Positions 8,593-17,573 of a stretch of 64,000 bases of DNA are shown piece by piece; the stretch's first letter is position 1; the number at the start of each line of letters is the position of its first letter. The notes under the pieces were generated by a model. The model saw only the letters and a list, made by a program, of their open reading frames with translations. It was not told where the DNA came from and made no database searches. The stretch comes from Rhodospirillales bacterium 24-66-33 (lineage in GTDB: Bacteria; Pseudomonadota; Alphaproteobacteria; Reyranellales; Reyranellaceae): positions 100,398 to 164,397 of the forward strand of contig NCHQ01000020.1 in NCBI GenBank assembly GCA_002281855.1. Reading direction: 5' to 3'. The position numbers and the translations under genes are program-made.

Positions 8593-9021
8593 TTCGCTCT
8601 CCTCCTACGCGTGTGCTAGCCACCTCTTCTGGTGGCGCGGGCATCCAGATGCTCAGTCATGCCGGTTATGCGGAAGGGTCGTGCCGGTCAATCCCTGCAG
8701 GGCCGACGTCGCGGGCTCTCGCGTAGTTTCCGGACTTCTTGCGTGATGCGGACTTATTCGCAACGCAGCAAAAACCGTCGCCATTCCCCTGTGACCTTTA
8801 AAGACTCTGAGGATGCCGAGTCTAAAATTCTAACATTTTCAAGGTGTTAGGCAGTTTTCACGGGTGTTGCATTTTTGCAACTTTTTATGGACTTGTGGAT
8901 GCTCCGTGGCCAAAGTGCCCCTCAAGCGGGGCACGCAGGGGCATCGACTGGGGGAGTCGGTGGATCGTCAGGAGCCCCAACCGTCAATTAGTAGCGTTCA
9001 ATGAACGGGAGCGGCCACACG
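8593..9021. other. Intergenic region between divergent pirin and M23 genes
   Basis: About 430 bases with no convincing gene. The part from about 8750 to 8890 is clearly A+T-richer than the surroundings and likely holds promoters for the peptidase gene. It contains the inverted repeat GTTGCA-TTTT-TGCAAC at 8866-8881, followed by a T run. The short open frame here (8632-8850) has no recognisable protein features and was left out. Confidence 0.6.
8866..8886. promoter_or_regulatory. Perfect inverted repeat GTTGCA-N4-TGCAAC with T run
   Basis: Six-base arms at 8866-8871 and 8876-8881 are separated by TTTT, and the unit is followed by TTTTT. It may be a regulator-binding site or a weak terminator of a short transcript; it lies about 135 bases before the M23 peptidase start in the only A+T-rich patch of the gap. 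Confidence 0.35.
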
Positions 9022-10437
9022 ATGACGTCCAACATGACGCGTCTCCAACGCGCCTATAGCTGGCGAACCATCCGCAGCCTCACGGCAGCGACCTTTGCAG
9101 TCTCCTCTCTCTTTTGCGCCGCCGGCGCCATGGCCCAGGTGAAGGCCCCCTCCAAGAGCCACCTCAAGAAGCCTGTCGCCCGCTCGGCCCCGGCGCCCGT
9201 CCCCAGCGAAGACGTCCACGCCTTCTCCATCGCGGCCGAAAGCTCGGTCGCGCAGCAGCTCGTCCTCCTGCAGGTCGATCCCAACGATGCGCAGGCTGCC
9301 GCCGACGCCGTCGGCAAGGCCCTGAGCCAGCCCGAGGTAAAGGCTGCCAGCTCCGGCCGCGCCGTGCTCGCCCCTCAGGGCGCCGGCCAGCCCAAGCGCC
9401 TCGTCTCGCTCCAGCTCTATTCGAACAAATCGCTGGCCGTCGACCTCTCGCGGGGCACCGACGGCTCGTTCGGCTTCAAGCTCGCTCCCGGCGCCACCGA
9501 GGATGACGACGAGCGCGTCTCGAGCCTGCCCGGCTCGGCTCCCGCGACCGTCGGACCGAGTGCGCGCTCCGTAGTGGCCGATTCGGTCAAGACGGTGAAG
9601 ACCAGCAGCGCCACCCTGGCCAGTGCTCTGGCGCCGACCGGCGCCAATCCGGCCGCCCTCAAGGAACTGACCCAGGCGCTCGCCGGCTTCGCACCGGCTG
9701 CCGCCCGCATCGACGTCGTTCAGGGCCGGACGATCGACGGCACGCCGCGCATTCTCGTGGCGAGCCTGGGTGATGGCACGGCCCGGCAATCCTTCTGGTG
9801 GTTCGCCCCCCAGAACCAGCCCGAAGGCTGGTTCGACGACCAGGGCCGACGGCTCGGCGGCACAGCCCTCGCCAATCCGCGGCCCGAAGCGCGGCAATCC
9901 TCGCCGTTCGGCACGCGGCGCTACTATGGCCGCAGGAGCGGCGGCGGCTTCCACAACGGCATCGACTTCGAGGGCAAGACCGGCGACCCGATCTATGCGG
10001 CTGCCGACGGCGTCATCAATCACCAGGGCTGGTATTTCAACTACGGCCGCACGGTGAAGCTCAGCCATGCCGACAGTTTCGAGACGCTCTATGCGCACAT
10101 GTCGCGCTTCGCCGAGGGGATGGGCCCCGGCACACGCGTCCGCAAGGGCGACCTGATCGGCTATGTCGGGTCGACCGGCCGCTCCACCGGCGCGCACCTG
10201 CACTTCTCGGTGATCGTGAACGGCCAGTTCGTGGACCCGCAGCCCTACATTTCCGACAAGGGCGGCAACGGCAGTCTGGCGGGCGAGCAGCTCGTCTCCT
10301 ATCGGCAATGGCAGCAGGAGATCAAGCGCGCCTCCGAGCGCAGCCGCGGCAGCAGCGACAACCGTTTCCAGGGCCTGCAGGGCGCGGATCCGTGGTCGTC
10401 CAACCCCTTCTCGTCGCGCACCGCCGACCGTCTCTGA
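9022..10437 (+). CDS. M23 family metallopeptidase (LytM-type murein endopeptidase)
   Basis: The 471-residue protein is exported: after MTSNMTRLQRAYSWRTIRSL comes a hydrophobic stretch ending SLFCAAGAMAQ, a signal-peptide cleavage pattern. The C-terminal third (about 305-420) is a peptidase M23 domain with the first zinc ligands in HNGIDFEG, a central GVINHQGWYFNYGRTVKLSH segment, and the HLHF motif after GSTGRSTGA, so it should be catalytically active on peptidoglycan cross-bridges. The N-terminal half is Ala/Pro-rich and unassigned. I prefer the ATG at 9022 to the one at 9001 because GGGAGCGG stands at the right distance. Likely role: cell-wall remodelling or division. Confidence 0.88.
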   Translation: MTSNMTRLQRAYSWRTIRSLTAATFAVSSLFCAAGAMAQVKAPSKSHLKKPVARSAPAPVPSEDVHAFSIAAESSVAQQLVLLQVDPNDAQAAADAVGKALSQPEVKAASSGRAVLAPQGAGQPKRLVSLQLYSNKSLAVDLSRGTDGSFGFKLAPGATEDDDERVSSLPGSAPATVGPSARSVVADSVKTVKTSSATLASALAPTGANPAALKELTQALAGFAPAAARIDVVQGRTIDGTPRILVASLGDGTARQSFWWFAPQNQPEGWFDDQGRRLGGTALANPRPEARQSSPFGTRRYYGRRSGGGFHNGIDFEGKTGDPIYAAADGVINHQGWYFNYGRTVKLSHADSFETLYAHMSRFAEGMGPGTRVRKGDLIGYVGSTGRSTGAHLHFSVIVNGQFVDPQPYISDKGGNGSLAGEQLVSYRQWQQEIKRASERSRGSSDNRFQGLQGADPWSSNPFSSRTADRL

Positions 10438-10559
10438 TCTCCGGCGATTGCACGCGCACTGCCGTTGCGCAGGTCCGGCGGTTCGCCTACGAATTGCGTC
10501 ATCGATTCTGAACGGTCGCGACAGGCGACTGACGGGAACGTCCGAGGCAACCACGAGGG

Positions 10560-11446
10560 ATGACAAAAATGCTCAAGAAAATGATGGCCGGCGTCGTCAC
10601 CGCCGGTCTGGTCGGTGTCGCCGGCACGGCGCATGCCGGCAAGGATCTCGATGCGGTGAAGGCGCGCGGCCAGCTGGTCTGCGGCATCAACACGGGCGTC
10701 GCGGGCTTCGCGCAGCAGGACGACAAGGGCAAGTGGACAGGCCTGGACGTCGATGTCTGCCGCGCCGTTTCGGCCGCGATCTTCGGTGACTCCGAGAAGG
10801 TCAAATACGTGCCGACCACGGCACAGCAGCGCTTCACCGCCCTGCAATCGGGCGAGGTCGACGTGCTCTCGCGCAACACGACCTACACGCTGACCCGCGA
10901 CACCGCGCTCGGCCTCGAGTTCACCGGCATCAACTACTATGACGGCCAGGGTTTCATGGTCCCGAAGAAGCTCGGCGTGAAGAGCGCCAAGGAGCTGAAC
11001 GGCGCCACCATCTGCGTCCAGCCGGGCACCACGACCGAGCTCAACCTCGCCGACTATTTCCGCGCCAACAAGATGAGCTTCAAGCCGGTCGTCATCGAGA
11101 AGGTCGAGGAAATCCGCGCCGCCTTCTATGCCGGCCGCTGCGACGTCTACACGACCGACGCCTCGGGCCTCTATTCGACGCGCGCCGCGAACACCCCGGC
11201 CCCGGCCAAGCCGGACGACTTCATCATCCTGCCGGAGATCATCTCCAAGGAGCCGCTGGGACCGGCGGTGCGCCAGGGCGACAACCAGTTCGCCGACATC
11301 GTGCGCTGGGCCTTCTACGCCATGGTCGAGGCCGAGGAGCACGGCATCACCTCGAAGAACGTCGACGAGATGCTGAAGAGCGACAATCCCGGGATCAAGC
11401 GCATCCTCGGCGGGGCGGCCTGCAGTATTCCCCGCCGATCCGCTAG
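10560..11446 (+). pseudogene. aapJ: General L-amino acid ABC transporter substrate-binding protein AapJ, copy 1, 3' deleted and frameshifted
   Basis: The product starts MTKMLKKMMAGVVTAGLVGVAGTAHA, a signal peptide, and matches AapJ-type binding proteins (DLDAVKARGQLVCGIN, LDVDVCRAVSAAIFGDSEKVKYVP, VQPGTTTELNLADYFR, SDNPGIKRILGG). Right after GIKRILGG at about 11414 the frame is lost. The normal last ten residues GGLQYSPPIR and their TAG stop (11444-11446) are present in another frame, so roughly 50 family residues between the two points have been deleted. Read straight on, the frame runs to 11966 with meaningless sequence overlapping copy 2. The protein would lack part of its C-terminal lobe. 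A sequencing or assembly error cannot be excluded. It is followed by its own terminator. Confidence 0.8.
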
Positions 11447-11467
11447 GTCTTCCTGGCGCGTCATTAC

Positions 11468-11500
11468 AAACCGCCGCCCGCAAGGGCGGCGGTTTTCGTT
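11468..11500 (+). terminator. Rho-independent terminator after aapJ copy 1
   Basis: Stem AAACCGCCGCCC (11468-11479), loop GCAA, and complementary GGGCGGCGGTTT (11484-11495) with TTTT overlapping the end and TCGTTT after it. It is the clearest intrinsic terminator in the window. Such structures after binding-protein genes often let the SBP be made in excess over the permeases. Confidence 0.9.
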
Positions 11501-11586
11501 TGGGCTGCGTGCGCTCATTTTGGCCTGCGGCTTGCAAGCCCCGCGAAGAAGGCGGCATGCTGTGTTCAAGAACAGGGGGAGGTTGA

Positions 11587-12560
11587 ATGCGCAACAGGAT
11601 CGTGGCGGCAGCTGCCGGTATCGTCGCAGCTCTGATAGGCGCCGCCGGGACGGCACACGCGGGCAAGGACCTGGATGCCGTCAGGGCCCGGGGCGCGCTG
11701 AACTGCGGCGTCGGGATCGGCACCGCCGGCTTCATGCTCGCCGACAGCCAGGGCAAGTGGAAGGGCCTCTCGGTCGACGTCTGCCGAGCCGTCGCGGCCA
11801 CCATCTTCGGGGATTCGGAGAAGGTGAGGTATGTCCCCCTCACCTCCCAGCAGCGCTTCACCGCGGTGCAGTCGAGCGAAGTCGACATCGTGATGGGCAA
11901 CGCCACCTACACGTTGACCCGCGATACCGCGCTGGGGCTCGATTTCACGGGCATCTATTACTATGACGGCCAGGGCTTCCTGGTGCCGAAGAAGCTCGGC
12001 GTGAAGAGCGCAAGGGAGCTGAGCGGCGCGACGGTCTGCGTGGCGCCCGGCACCACCACCGAACTCAACCTCGCCGACTATTTCCGGGCCAACAAGATGA
12101 CCTTCAAGCCGGTCGTCATCGAGAAGGTCGACGAGATCCGCTCGGCCTTCTTCTCCGGCCGCTGCGACGTCTACACGACCGACGCATCGAGCCTCGCCGC
12201 CACGCGCGCCGCCAACGTGCCGCCGCCGCAGACCATCGACGACTACGTCATCCTGCCGGAGATCATCTCCAAGGAGCCGCTGGGACCGGTCGTGCGTCAC
12301 GGCGACAATCAATTCGCCGACATCGTGCGATGGGCGCTCTACGCCATGGTCGAGGCCGAGGAGCACGGCATCACCTCGAAGAACGTCGACGAGATGCTGA
12401 AGAGCGACAATCCCGGGATCAAGCGCATCCTCGGCGGGTCGGTAACTACGGCGAGAGCTTCGACCGCAACGTCGGCATGGGATCGCCCCTCAAGATCGCC
12501 CGCGGCCAGAACGCGCTGTGGACGCAGGGCGGCCTCCAATACTCCCCGCCCATCCGTTGA
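11587..12560 (+). pseudogene. aapJ: General L-amino acid ABC transporter substrate-binding protein AapJ, copy 2, frameshifted near 3' end
   Basis: This second AapJ paralogue begins with MRNRIVAAAAGIVAALIGAAGTAHA (signal peptide) and is close to copy 1 along its length (for example CRAVAATIFGDSEKVRYVPL and KPVVIEKVDEIRSAFFSGRCD). After the same GIKRILGG block the frame changes at about 12438. The family ending GNYGESFDRNVGMGSPLKIA...GGLQYSPPIR and TGA (12558-12560) continues in another frame, with about 20-25 usual residues missing at the junction. Unshifted, the frame reads on to 12630 with unrelated sequence. Both copies break at the same codon, inside a 101-bp block identical between them. 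If real, this transporter has no intact binding protein here. Confidence 0.8.
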
Positions 12561-12691
12561 TGCAGGGCGATCGCGGCTGGGGATGGCGGGTTTTGTCCCG
12601 TTGCGCAGGGGCAATTCCCACATACACTGAGGGCAATACCGGGCATACAACGCCCGGGCGGAAAGACCGCACCAGGCAGGGGGAATAGCGT

Positions 12692-13879
12692 ATGGCAGTC
12701 GAGACTCTCGGCTCCACGCCACGGACGAAGGTGGCACCGTGGAACGATCCGGTCATTCGAGGCTGGGTCTTCCAGATCGTCGTGGTCGGTCTCGTCGGGT
12801 TCCTTGCCTGGTATCTGGTCAGCAACACGATCGACAACCTGCAGCGCCAGAAGATCGCCAGCGGCTTCCACTATCTCGAGCGCGAAGCCGGCTTCGAGAT
12901 CGGCGACACGATGATCGAGTATTCGCCGGCCAGCACCTACGCCCGCGCCATCTGGGTGGGCATCCTCAACACGCTGCGGGTGGCCGTCCTCGGCATCCTG
13001 CTCAGCACCCTTCTCGGCACGCTGGTCGGAGTCGGGCGGCTGTCGCCCAACTGGCTGCTCAGCCGGATCTGCGCCTGGTACGTCGAGGCCTTCCGCAACG
13101 TGCCGCTGCTGCTGTGGCTCTTCCTCTTCTACAAGCTGATCAGCGAAGCCTTTCCCGGCCCACGGCAGGCGCTCTCGCTGTGGAACAGCGTGTTCCTCAG
13201 CAACCGCGGCGTCTATTTCCCGGTGCCGATGGCCGATCCCATCCATAAATGGATGGGCGTTGCCTTCCTGGTCGGCATTGCCGCCGCGTGGTTCGTCAAC
13301 CGCTGGGGCAAGAAGCGCCAGGAGGCGACCGGCCAGCCCTTCCCCGGTATTTCCGCGGGCCTCGCCCTCATCATCGGCCTCCCGGCCCTCGTCTGGCTGG
13401 CCGGCGGCGCGCCGCACCATATGAGCTGGCCGGAATTGAAGGGCTTCAACTTCGCGGGCGGCACCGTCATCCAGCCCGAATTCACCGCCCTTCTGATCGG
13501 CCTCGTTCTCTACACCTCGGCGTTCGTGGCCGAGATCGTGCGCTCCGGCATCCTGGCCCTGCACAAGGGCCAGAGCGAGGCGGCGGCGGCGCTCGGCCTG
13601 TCGCGCGGCCAGTCGATGCGGCTCGTGCTGCTGCCGCAGGCGCTCCGGGTCATCGTCCCGCCGATGACCAGCCAGTATCTCAACATCACCAAGAACAGCT
13701 CGCTGGCGATCGCGATCGGCTACCCCGACCTCGTCGCGTCGATCAACGTGACCATCAACCAGACCGGCCAGGCGATCGAGAACATCCTGATCATCATGGC
13801 CGCCTACCTGTCGGTCAGCCTGTCGATCTCGGCGTTCATGAACTGGTACAACAAACGCATCGCCCTGAGGGAGCGCTGA
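12692..13879 (+). CDS. aapQ: General L-amino acid ABC transporter permease AapQ
   Basis: The 395-residue inner-membrane permease belongs to the HisMQ family and pairs with AapM in the AapJQMP importer of polar and other L-amino acids. It has an N-terminal membrane segment (IVVVGLVGFLAWYLVSNTI), a long periplasmic insertion, the ARAIWVGILNTLRVAVLGIL start of the transport domain, and the EAA loop SEAAAALGLSRGQSMRLVLL near residues 290-310 that contacts the ATPase. The order aapJ-Q-M-P is the standard operon. The AapM start is three bases after its stop. Confidence 0.93.
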   Translation: MAVETLGSTPRTKVAPWNDPVIRGWVFQIVVVGLVGFLAWYLVSNTIDNLQRQKIASGFHYLEREAGFEIGDTMIEYSPASTYARAIWVGILNTLRVAVLGILLSTLLGTLVGVGRLSPNWLLSRICAWYVEAFRNVPLLLWLFLFYKLISEAFPGPRQALSLWNSVFLSNRGVYFPVPMADPIHKWMGVAFLVGIAAAWFVNRWGKKRQEATGQPFPGISAGLALIIGLPALVWLAGGAPHHMSWPELKGFNFAGGTVIQPEFTALLIGLVLYTSAFVAEIVRSGILALHKGQSEAAAALGLSRGQSMRLVLLPQALRVIVPPMTSQYLNITKNSSLAIAIGYPDLVASINVTINQTGQAIENILIIMAAYLSVSLSISAFMNWYNKRIALRER

Positions 13880-13881
13880 GC

Positions 13882-15162
13882 ATGACCGACGCCATGCCTG
13901 TCGGCGACCGCAAGCCGCTCGCCCCTCCCGTCGACGAAACCGGCCCGCTCGGCTGGGCCCGCAAGAACCTGTTCTCGAGCTGGGGCAACGGCATCACCAC
14001 GATCGTGCTGATCGCAGCCGTCGTCTGGGTGCTCTCCTGGTTCCTCGAATGGGCGCTTTTCACCGCCAACTTCACGGCCTCGACCGGCGCCGAGTGCCGC
14101 GGCGGCGGTGCCTGCTGGGCGCTGATCCGTGAGAAATTCCGCTACATCTTCTTCGGCTCCTTCCCCTACGAGCAGCATTGGCGGCCGCTGTTCGCCGTCA
14201 TCACCATGCTCGCCATGCTGGTGCTGAGCGCCGACCGCCGGATGTGGAACTGGCGCCTGCTCGTGATCTGGGGGGTCGGCTCGTTCGTCACCTTCCTGCT
14301 GATGTTCGGCCAGATCCACATTCCGCTCAGCCTCATCCTGTTCGTCGCCCTGGCCGGCGGCGGCATCGGCCTCACCCTGCGCAGCGCGCTGGCGGCACCG
14401 TCCGAGCGGATGGCCTATTACGCGCTGGTCGCGATCGGCGCGGCCGGCCTCGTCCTGCGCTTCGCGGGCGTGCTGCCGTCCTGGAGCATCGCCATCGCCC
14501 CGCTCAGCTACGTCGAAACCAGCCTGTGGGGCGGCCTGCCGGTGACCTTGATCCTGGCGACCTACGGCCTGGCCTTCGCCTTTCCCTACGGCGTCCTGCT
14601 GGCTCTGGGGCGGCGGTCCAACCTGCCGCTCATCAAGGGACTGTGCGTCGGCTTCATCGAGCTGATCCGCGGCGTGCCGCTGATCAGCCTGCTGATCATG
14701 GCCTCGGTCATGCTGCCGCTGTTCCTGCCGTCCGGCACGACCATCGACAAGTTCCTGCGCGCCCAGGTCGCCGTGATCCTGTTCGCCGGCGCCTACATCG
14801 CCGAGGTGATCCGCGGCGGCCTGCAGTCGCTGCCCAAGGGCCAGTTCGAGGCCGCCGACGCGATGGGCCTCAATTACCCGCAGAAGACGCTGCTGATCAT
14901 CCTGCCCCAGGCCCTGCGCGTCGTCATCCCGCCACTGATCAACACCTTCATCGGCTTCTTCAAGGACACGTCGCTGGTGCTGATCATCGGCATCTTCGAC
15001 TTCCTCAACACCGCCAACCAGGCGCTGGTCGATCCCAACTGGGCGGGCTTCCCGGGCGAGGTCTACCTGTTCGCCGCCTTCGTCTACTTCATCTTCTGTT
15101 TCTCGATGTCGCGGTACAGCAAGTACCTCGAAGTCGAGCTCAACAAGGGTACGCGCCGCTAG
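13882..15162 (+). CDS. aapM: General L-amino acid ABC transporter permease AapM
   Basis: The second permease, 426 residues, starts at ATG 13882 (MTDAMPVGDRKPLAPPVDET), preceded by GGGAG; the frame is open far upstream but that part is out-of-frame AapQ. Several extra membrane helices precede the conserved core, which opens with LWGGLPVTLILATYGLAFAF. The ATPase-contacting EAA motif reads FEAADAMGLNYPQKTLLIIL. The end LFAAFVYFIFCFSMSRYSKY is typical of the family. It should form the membrane channel with AapQ. Confidence 0.93.
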   Translation: MTDAMPVGDRKPLAPPVDETGPLGWARKNLFSSWGNGITTIVLIAAVVWVLSWFLEWALFTANFTASTGAECRGGGACWALIREKFRYIFFGSFPYEQHWRPLFAVITMLAMLVLSADRRMWNWRLLVIWGVGSFVTFLLMFGQIHIPLSLILFVALAGGGIGLTLRSALAAPSERMAYYALVAIGAAGLVLRFAGVLPSWSIAIAPLSYVETSLWGGLPVTLILATYGLAFAFPYGVLLALGRRSNLPLIKGLCVGFIELIRGVPLISLLIMASVMLPLFLPSGTTIDKFLRAQVAVILFAGAYIAEVIRGGLQSLPKGQFEAADAMGLNYPQKTLLIILPQALRVVIPPLINTFIGFFKDTSLVLIIGIFDFLNTANQALVDPNWAGFPGEVYLFAAFVYFIFCFSMSRYSKYLEVELNKGTRR

Positions 15163-15182
15163 GCGCCGTCAGGGAGCACGTC

Positions 15183-15953
15183 ATGGCCGTAACCGCGCGA
15201 GATCTCTCGAAGGTCGAATCGGTGATCCAGCTCAAGGGCGTCAACAAGTGGTTCGGCCAGTTCCACGTGCTGACCGACATCAATCTCGACGTGAAGGAAG
15301 GCGAGAAGATCGTCATCTGCGGACCGTCGGGGTCGGGCAAGTCGACGCTGATCCGCTGCATCAACCGGCTGGAGGAACACCAGCGTGGCGACATCGTGGT
15401 GCACGGCGTCACGCTCTCCAACGACGTGAAGAACATCGAGGCGATCCGCCGCGAGGTCGGCATGGTGTTCCAGTCGTTCAACCTCTTCCCGCATCTCACC
15501 ATCCTCGACAACCTCACCTTGGCGCCGATCTGGGTAAAGAAGACGCCGAAGAAGGAGGCCGAGGAGATCGCGATGAGCCTGCTGACCCGCGTGCGCATCC
15601 CCGAGCAGGCGCTGAAGTATCCGGGCCAGCTTTCCGGCGGACAGCAGCAGCGTGTGGCGATCGCCCGGGCGCTGTGCATGCGGCCCAAGATCATGCTGTT
15701 CGACGAGCCGACGTCGGCGCTCGACCCCGAGATGGTGAAGGAAGTGCTCGACGTGATGATCGAGCTGGCGCGCGAAGGCATGACCATGCTCTGCGTCACC
15801 CACGAAATGGGATTCGCCCGTGCCGTCGCCGACCGCGTGATCTTCATGGATCGCGGCGAGATCGTCGAACAGAACGAGCCGGAGGCGTTCTTCGCCAATC
15901 CCCGCAACGAGCGCACCAAGCTGTTCCTCGGCCAGATCCTGCACAATCACTAG
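15183..15953 (+). CDS. aapP: General L-amino acid ABC transporter ATP-binding protein AapP
   Basis: The 256-residue cytoplasmic ATPase has all nucleotide-binding motifs: Walker A GPSGSGKST, Q-loop VFQSFNLFPHLT, ABC signature LSGGQQQRVAIARAL, Walker B IMLFDEPTSALDP and the switch histidine in CVTHEMGFA. It energises the AapQM permease. The start ATG at 15183 follows AGGGAGCACGTC; the frame upstream of it is an AapM shadow. It is the last gene of the operon and is followed by a 24-bp perfect palindrome. Confidence 0.95.
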   Translation: MAVTARDLSKVESVIQLKGVNKWFGQFHVLTDINLDVKEGEKIVICGPSGSGKSTLIRCINRLEEHQRGDIVVHGVTLSNDVKNIEAIRREVGMVFQSFNLFPHLTILDNLTLAPIWVKKTPKKEAEEIAMSLLTRVRIPEQALKYPGQLSGGQQQRVAIARALCMRPKIMLFDEPTSALDPEMVKEVLDVMIELAREGMTMLCVTHEMGFARAVADRVIFMDRGEIVEQNEPEAFFANPRNERTKLFLGQILHNH

Positions 15954-15967
15954 AAGAATGACTTTCC

Positions 15968-15991
15968 TCCCCATTCAAATTTGAATGGGGA
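15968..15991. terminator. 24-bp perfect palindrome between convergent genes (probable bidirectional terminator)
   Basis: The half TCCCCATTCAAA (15968-15979) is followed directly by its exact reverse complement TTTGAATGGGGA (15980-15991). It lies 14 bases past the aapP stop and 28 bases before the end of the convergent aminotransferase gene. It may terminate both transcripts; a protein-binding site is the alternative. Confidence 0.6.
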
Positions 15992-16019
15992 AGCCGGGCA
16001 TTCACTCGGCGCCGGAACT

Positions 16020-17120
16020 CTAGGCGAGCGTCTCCCGGATCACGGCGCAGACCTCGTCGACCGACTCGAGCGGCATGTGCGGGCCCATCGGCAGGCTGAG
16101 CACGGTCTCGGCCAGCTTCTCGGCGAGGGGATAGGTCCCCTTGCCCTGGCCGAGTTCCGCATAGGCATCCTGAAGGTGCGGCGGGATCGGATAGTGGATC
16201 AGCGATCCGATGCCGGCCGCCTCCAGCGCCTTCACGAGATCGGCACGCCGGTTCGTTCGCACCACGTACAGGTGCCAGACCGGATCGGCCCATTGCGGGA
16301 CGTTGGGCAAGGCGAGACTCGTGATGTCGGACAGCCTGTCATCGTAGCGCGCCGCCACTTTCCTGCGGCGATCGTTCCATTCGTCGAGCTTCGTGAGCTT
16401 CACCCGCAGGAAGGCCGCCTGCAGTTCGTCGAGGCGTGAGTTCAGGCCCTTCTCGAGGTTCACGTACTTCACGCGGCTGCCGTAGTTGCGCAGCGTGCGC
16501 AGCCGCTCGGCCAGCTTCGGGTCGTCGGTCGTGACCGCGCCGCCATCGCCGAAGGCGCCGATGTTCTTGCTCGGAAAGAAGCTGTGCGCGCCCGCATCGC
16601 CGAGCGACCCGGTGCGCCGTCCGCGCACCCTGGCACCCTGCGCCTGCGCCACGTCCTCGACCACCTTCAGCCCGTGCTTGGCGGCGAGCGCCATGATGGC
16701 GTCCATGTCGGCCGGCTGGCCGTAAAGATGGACGGGCATGATCGCGCGTGTGCGCGGTGTGATGGCCGCCGCGATCCGGTCGGGATCGATGTTCGGTCCG
16801 CCCGGAGTCGGTTCGACGGGCACAACCTTTGCGCCCACCGCCGTCACCGCGAGCCAGGTCGCAATATAGGTGTTCGACGGCACGATGACTTCATCGCCCG
16901 CACCGATGTCCCAGGCGCGCAGCGAGAGTTCGAGCGCCTCGAGGCCGTTGCCGAGCCCGACGCAATGCTTCGTCCCGCAGAAGGCGGCATACCCGGCCTC
17001 GAAGGCTTCGACCTCCTTGCCGAGCACGAACCAGCCGGACTCCATCACGCGCGCGTAGGCGGCATCGAGCTCCGGCTTGAGCTCGGTGTAGACGGACTTC
17101 ATGTCGAGGAAGGGGATCAT
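16020..17120 (-). CDS. DegT/DnrJ/EryC1 family sugar aminotransferase (FdtB/QdtB-like)
   Basis: The 366-residue PLP enzyme transfers an amino group to a keto-sugar nucleotide. It starts MIPFLDMKSVYTELKPELD, has the glycine-rich GLGNGLEALELSLRAWDIG, the substrate loop NTYIATWLAVTAVG, the PLP ring contact VVEDVAQAQGA and the Schiff-base lysine (Lys185) in SFFPSKNIGAFGDGGA. The adjacent FdtA-type isomerase suggests a dTDP-3-amino-3,6-dideoxyhexose (Fuc3N or Qui3N). The ATG overlaps the fdtA-like stop in ATGA, so the two are coupled. No dTDP-glucose synthase, dehydratase or glycosyltransferase is near. Confidence 0.88.
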   Translation of the reverse strand: MIPFLDMKSVYTELKPELDAAYARVMESGWFVLGKEVEAFEAGYAAFCGTKHCVGLGNGLEALELSLRAWDIGAGDEVIVPSNTYIATWLAVTAVGAKVVPVEPTPGGPNIDPDRIAAAITPRTRAIMPVHLYGQPADMDAIMALAAKHGLKVVEDVAQAQGARVRGRRTGSLGDAGAHSFFPSKNIGAFGDGGAVTTDDPKLAERLRTLRNYGSRVKYVNLEKGLNSRLDELQAAFLRVKLTKLDEWNDRRRKVAARYDDRLSDITSLALPNVPQWADPVWHLYVVRTNRRADLVKALEAAGIGSLIHYPIPPHLQDAYAELGQGKGTYPLAEKLAETVLSLPMGPHMPLESVDEVCAVIRETLA

Positions 17121-17560
17121 GCCCGGCTCGCCGCGGCGACTTCGCGCTTGAACGCCTCGTAGTCGCGCAGGTACTCGCTCTCGTCGTACAGGGTCGAGGC
17201 GATGACCAGGATGACGGTCTGCGGCGCGAAGTTGTCGAGCTCGTGCCAGACCATCGGCCCGATGTGAAGCGCCCGCCCCGGGTCGCTGAGGACGACCGTT
17301 TCCTTCACCTTGCCGTCGTCGAGATGCAGCTGGCATGAGCCGTTCATCACGAGTGTGACGAGATGCGACTCACGGTGTCCGTGCCGGCCGCGCCACTGAT
17401 CGGAGGCGATGTCGTGCAGCCAGAACAGGCGCCTCACGGTAAAGCCCAGCTGGTGGTCGAACTCGAGGAAGTTGATCTTGCCGCGGACGTCGCCGCGTCC
17501 GGGAACGGAAAGCCAGCGGCAATTGGAGACTTTGAGCTGGGGAAGAGACATGTCGGGCAT
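17117..17560 (-). CDS. FdtA/QdtA-type cupin (dTDP-4-dehydro-6-deoxyglucose 3,4-ketoisomerase-like)
   Basis: The 147-residue single-domain cupin matches the WxcM-like/FdtA family, which moves the keto group of dTDP-4-keto-6-deoxyglucose from C4 to C3. Key features are RGKINFLEFDHQLGFTVRRL at the start of the domain, the catalytic-site histidines in RGRHGHRE, and HIGPMVWHELDNFAP near residues 98-112. A start at 17548 (MSLPQL) is also possible. The aminotransferase gene overlaps it by four bases, giving a coherent isomerase-aminotransferase pair. Confidence 0.85.
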   Translation of the reverse strand: MPDMSLPQLKVSNCRWLSVPGRGDVRGKINFLEFDHQLGFTVRRLFWLHDIASDQWRGRHGHRESHLVTLVMNGSCQLHLDDGKVKETVVLSDPGRALHIGPMVWHELDNFAPQTVILVIASTLYDESEYLRDYEAFKREVAAASRA

Positions 17561-17573
17561 GGCAGAGCCTGTC

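Noticed and set aside
8632..8850. A 72-residue frame in the gap before the M23 gene
   Set aside because: No ribosome site, no domain and shadow-like composition.
10560..11966. Reading the first AapJ as a 468-residue protein with a novel C-terminus
   Set aside because: After residue about 285 the sequence is Arg-rich shadow overlapping the second AapJ and a terminator; a deletion/frameshift explains it better.
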